Of a stretch of DNA of 64,000 nucleotides, positions 63,330 through 64,000 are shown piece by piece. The translations under genes and the position numbers were made by a program. The stretch is taken from contig NZ_CP017080.1 in assembly GCF_001645685.2 (NCBI RefSeq), positions 191,001 to 255,000 of the forward strand, written 5' to 3'. The stretch is from Peribacillus muralis (lineage in GTDB: Bacteria > Bacillota > Bacilli > Bacillales > DSM-1321). The notes under the pieces are model-generated. The model searched no databases, was not told the origin of the DNA, and worked only from the letters and a program-made list of their open reading frames with translations. Positions within the stretch are counted from its first letter, which is position 1. Every line of letters starts with the position of its first letter.

Positions 63330-64000
63330 TTATTTGGTTAAAGAGGTCAGTGGAACACTCTTTGCCTGGTTGGTGTGTTTTTGGATGAATCGATAAGATG
63401 TTTCGATGATGTAATCTTTATCATGATCAAGCGATGCCACGTGATAGGAGTCTTCAAGGGAAATCAGTTCCTTATCATCGGACAGGACAGTTTCGTATAT
63501 GTGATGGGAGCAGCTGTCTGGAACAACGTGATCCTCTGGGGAGTGGAAGAGCATGAATGGGCAAATGATCTTTTGGAGTTGTGCATCGGTATGCTCCATG
63601 ATTGTAAGTAATTGATTAACCGCTTTTATTGGAACCCTGTCATAAGCGATCTCTTTAACATTATCGGCTTTTATGTCAGGTTTGCCTTCAAGGATGAAGC
63701 GCGGGAAGGATTTGTTCCGATATTTTTCATAGTCCGGAACTTGGAGAGCTGCATTGATCGTGATAATTCCATCACAAGCCACCTTTGTAGCCAAATCGAT
63801 GACAAGAGCACCTCCCATTGATTGCCCGATAGCGAATACATTCGTGCATCTCTTCTTCAATTCTGCAAAAGCCGTTTCAACCTCTTGAATCCATTCCTGA
63901 TAATGGCAAGCTTCCATTTCGAACTCATCCGTTCCGTGGCCTGATAAACGAGGGGCGAAGACGGTGAATCCTTTGGCAGCAAAGCTTTCTCCTAAGTACC
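63330..64000 (-). CDS. Alpha/beta hydrolase, carboxylesterase type; 5' end outside window
   Basis: The frame runs from base 64000 without a stop, so the N-terminus is missing; about 222 residues are visible. The start of the visible part ('YLGESFAAKGFTVFAPRLSGHGT') and the elbow 'VFAIGQSMGGALVIDLA' with Ser nucleophile fit Est30/YvaK-like carboxylesterases. The Asp is in 'LFHSPEDHVVP' and the catalytic His in 'LEDSYHVASLDHD'. An inner ATG at 63917 is not the real start because the conserved region extends upstream. Substrate unknown. Confidence 0.8.
   Translation of the reverse strand, partial: YLGESFAAKGFTVFAPRLSGHGTDEFEMEACHYQEWIQEVETAFAELKKRCTNVFAIGQSMGGALVIDLATKVACDGIITINAALQVPDYEKYRNKSFPRFILEGKPDIKADNVKEIAYDRVPIKAVNQLLTIMEHTDAQLQKIICPFMLFHSPEDHVVPDSCSHHIYETVLSDDKELISLEDSYHVASLDHDKDYIIETSYRFIQKHTNQAKSVPLTSLTK

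Overview
The window is a chromosomal stretch of a low-GC Gram-positive spore-former of the Bacillaceae. Gene content and protein sequence fit a Peribacillus / Bacillus simplex-like organism: a bacillibactin locus, NagR/NagAB/NagP, efeOBU, a B. cereus-type RsbK/RsbM/RsbY stress module, and strong AGGAGG-type ribosome binding sites with some GTG and TTG starts. The species is an inference. I saw no rRNA, tRNA, CRISPR array, prophage or insertion sequence.

Layout. 1-6 kb: the end of a PucR-type regulator, three tandem paralogous Cys-rich mini-proteins (YhfH-like), a diacylglycerol-kinase-family lipid kinase, a non-coding tandem-repeat array and an NhaK-type antiporter. 6-14 kb: a stand-alone porphyrinogen oxidase (cgoX/hemY), an XRE-cupin regulator with palindromic operators and the polyamine importer potABCD, a membrane-anchored PrsA-like foldase and a stress protein behind a SigB-like promoter. 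14-18 kb: a MarR/MMPL export pair and a second repeat array. 18-23.5 kb: the N-acetylglucosamine regulon (nagA-nagB-nagR-SIS divergent from nagP, with two NagR operators and a cre site).

23.5-45 kb is an iron island. feuABC plus its own ATPase face besA and dhbACEBF, followed by an MbtH-like gene, an MFS exporter, an Sfp-type phosphopantetheinyl transferase and an aromatic-acid-type MFS permease. Fur boxes precede the feu, besA and dhb units. The DhbF adenylation codes read as Gly and Thr, so the product should be bacillibactin (DHB-Gly-Thr)3. Synthesis, export, uptake and hydrolysis are all encoded together.

45-57.7 kb: a small zinc-finger protein, a second FtsH-like membrane protease, a peptide deformylase, an SGNH hydrolase, a divergent MFS/MarR pair, the Fur-box-controlled efeO-efeB-efeU iron uptake operon, a decayed membrane-protein fragment, a 39-residue Cys-rich protein, and a MerR regulator that apparently starts at ATT behind a structured leader, next to a CNNM/CorC transporter. 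57.7-64 kb: the general-stress input module rsbK (hybrid kinase), rsbM (CheR-type methyltransferase) and rsbY (receiver-PP2C phosphatase). A SigB-type promoter lies upstream of rsbY and another upstream of a convergent csbD-like gene, which points to a positive feedback loop on SigB. The window ends inside a carboxylesterase.

The least explained items are the two related roughly 41/42-bp repeat arrays, the ATT-start MerR gene with its leader, the terminators without an obvious upstream gene, and the membrane-protein remnant at 54961-55197.
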